A stretch of 6,862 nucleotides of DNA from positions 1-6,862 of the forward strand of contig CAIRNW010000313.1 of the NCBI GenBank assembly GCA_903879995.1. Direction: 5' to 3'. The translations under genes and the position numbers were made by a program. Positions 6,135 through 6,862 of this stretch are shown here, in pieces (within the stretch, counting starts at the first letter, position 1; each line of letters starts with the position of its first letter). The DNA is from an uncultured Bacteroidota bacterium. GTDB taxonomy: Bacteria; Bacteroidota; Bacteroidia; Chitinophagales; Chitinophagaceae. The notes beneath the pieces are model-generated. The model ran no database searches and was not told the DNA's origin. It worked only from the letters and a program-made list of their open reading frames with translations.

Positions 6135-6862
6135 ATGGATCGCCGCGGTTTTTTTAGTGAATTAACTGCAAGTGCAAAAAACTCTGCACCAGCCGTTGCA
6201 GTAGGACGTACTCAATCTGGGTTGAATCCTTACACAGGACCCTGGACTGAGGAAGAAGTACTGCACTTGTTACGCCGTGTACAATTTGGTGCAAAGCGTA
6301 GTGATGTTGCGTATTTCAGAAATCGCACCATGGATCAAACAATTGATGAATTGTTGAATCCAACAGCTCCTGATCCAGCTCCACCAATCAAGGAATATGT
6401 AACACCCACTACCGTTGGAGTGGTGCCTGATCCAACTGTTGTGCAAGGCACAACCTGGATTAATAACGTGAACAATGACGGAACTATCCAAGGCTTACGG
6501 CGCGCTTCTTATAAAAAATGGTTGACTGGTAATATGATCAATCAGGATCGTAGCATTCGAGAGAAGATGATATTATTCTGGACTGATCATTTTGGAAATG
6601 AATCTACAGATGTTGGCAATGCCAACCTGATGTACAAGCAGCACGCTTTAATTAGGCAACATACGTTGGGTAACTTCAAAACTATGGTGCGTGATATCAC
6701 TATTGATCCCGCCATGCTTCGCTATTTAAATGGTTATGTAAACATTGCCACCGCTCCCGATGAGAACTATGCCCGAGAACTTATGGAATTATATACGTTG
6801 GGGAAAGGGCCAGATTCTAACTATACTGAAACAGATGTAAAAGAAGCTGCAAAAGTATTAAC
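6135..6862 (+). CDS. DUF1800 family protein, 3'-truncated by the window edge
   Basis: The ATG at 6135 opens a frame that stays open to the last base: 242 complete codons with no stop. DUF1800 proteins are usually around 450-600 residues, so about half is present. Family landmarks: VLHLLRRVQFGA (42-53), REKMILFWTDHFGNE (142-156), the LMYKQHALIRQHTLGNFKTM stretch (165-184), DPAMLRYLNG (191-200), and the highly conserved ENYARELMELYTLG (210-223), then YTETDVKEAAKVL (230-242). The protein begins MDRRGFFSEL, a twin-arginine-like start, but only a short, weakly hydrophobic stretch (APAVAVG, 18-24) follows, so a working Tat signal is uncertain. A loop rich in Pro, Thr and Val at about 75-115 separates the first helix pair from the core. 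The biochemical function of the family is unknown. DUF1800 genes are commonly followed by a DUF1501 gene, which would lie beyond the right edge. Confidence 0.9.
   Translation, partial: MDRRGFFSELTASAKNSAPAVAVGRTQSGLNPYTGPWTEEEVLHLLRRVQFGAKRSDVAYFRNRTMDQTIDELLNPTAPDPAPPIKEYVTPTTVGVVPDPTVVQGTTWINNVNNDGTIQGLRRASYKKWLTGNMINQDRSIREKMILFWTDHFGNESTDVGNANLMYKQHALIRQHTLGNFKTMVRDITIDPAMLRYLNGYVNIATAPDENYARELMELYTLGKGPDSNYTETDVKEAAKVL

Noticed and set aside
1..6862. Mobile element, defence system or CRISPR array
   Set aside because: No transposase, integrase, repeat array, terminal inverted repeats or tRNA-type attachment site could be seen. The genes are core housekeeping genes plus one DUF1800 gene.

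Overview
The window looks like ordinary chromosomal DNA from a member of the Bacteroidota, perhaps a Chitinophagaceae-like lineage. Four things suggest this. The DnaB and RsmE proteins read like Bacteroidota versions. No gene start is preceded by a clear Shine-Dalgarno sequence. Several starts are instead preceded by the phylum's -7 promoter word TAnnTTTG. A DUF1800 gene lies at the right edge. The genus is inference; no database search was possible. There is no sign of a phage, transposon, CRISPR array or tRNA/rRNA gene.

Layout, left to right. (1) Positions 1-1329, + strand: the C-terminal four fifths of recN (DNA repair SMC-like ATPase), cut by the left edge. (2) Positions 1330-1448: a gap holding a perfect DnaA box (TGTGGATAA, 1331-1339), two degenerate same-orientation copies at helical spacing, an AT-rich stretch and a weak promoter. 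(3) Positions 1449-3014: dnaB, the replicative helicase. (4) Positions 3017-3724: rsmE, a 16S rRNA methyltransferase, two bases after dnaB and surely co-transcribed with it. (5) Positions 3731-4780, - strand: pyrD (quinone-dependent dihydroorotate dehydrogenase), convergent with rsmE across only 6 bp. (6) Positions 4781-4887: a divergent promoter region serving pyrD to the left and a thiolase to the right. (7) Positions 4888-6063, + strand: a complete acetyl-CoA acyltransferase (thiolase). (8) Positions 6064-6134: a short gap. (9) Positions 6135-6862, + strand: the N-terminal 242 codons of a DUF1800 protein, cut by the right edge.

The genes do not form one pathway. They cover recombination repair and replication (recN, dnaB), ribosome maturation (rsmE), pyrimidine synthesis (pyrD), fatty acyl-CoA metabolism (thiolase) and one uncharacterised, probably exported protein (DUF1800). 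No new multi-gene system is visible. The most interesting signals are regulatory: the DnaA box in front of the helicase gene, and the exact -7 promoter word so close to the pyrD start codon that the mRNA should be almost leaderless. The DUF1800 gene is the only gene of unknown function.
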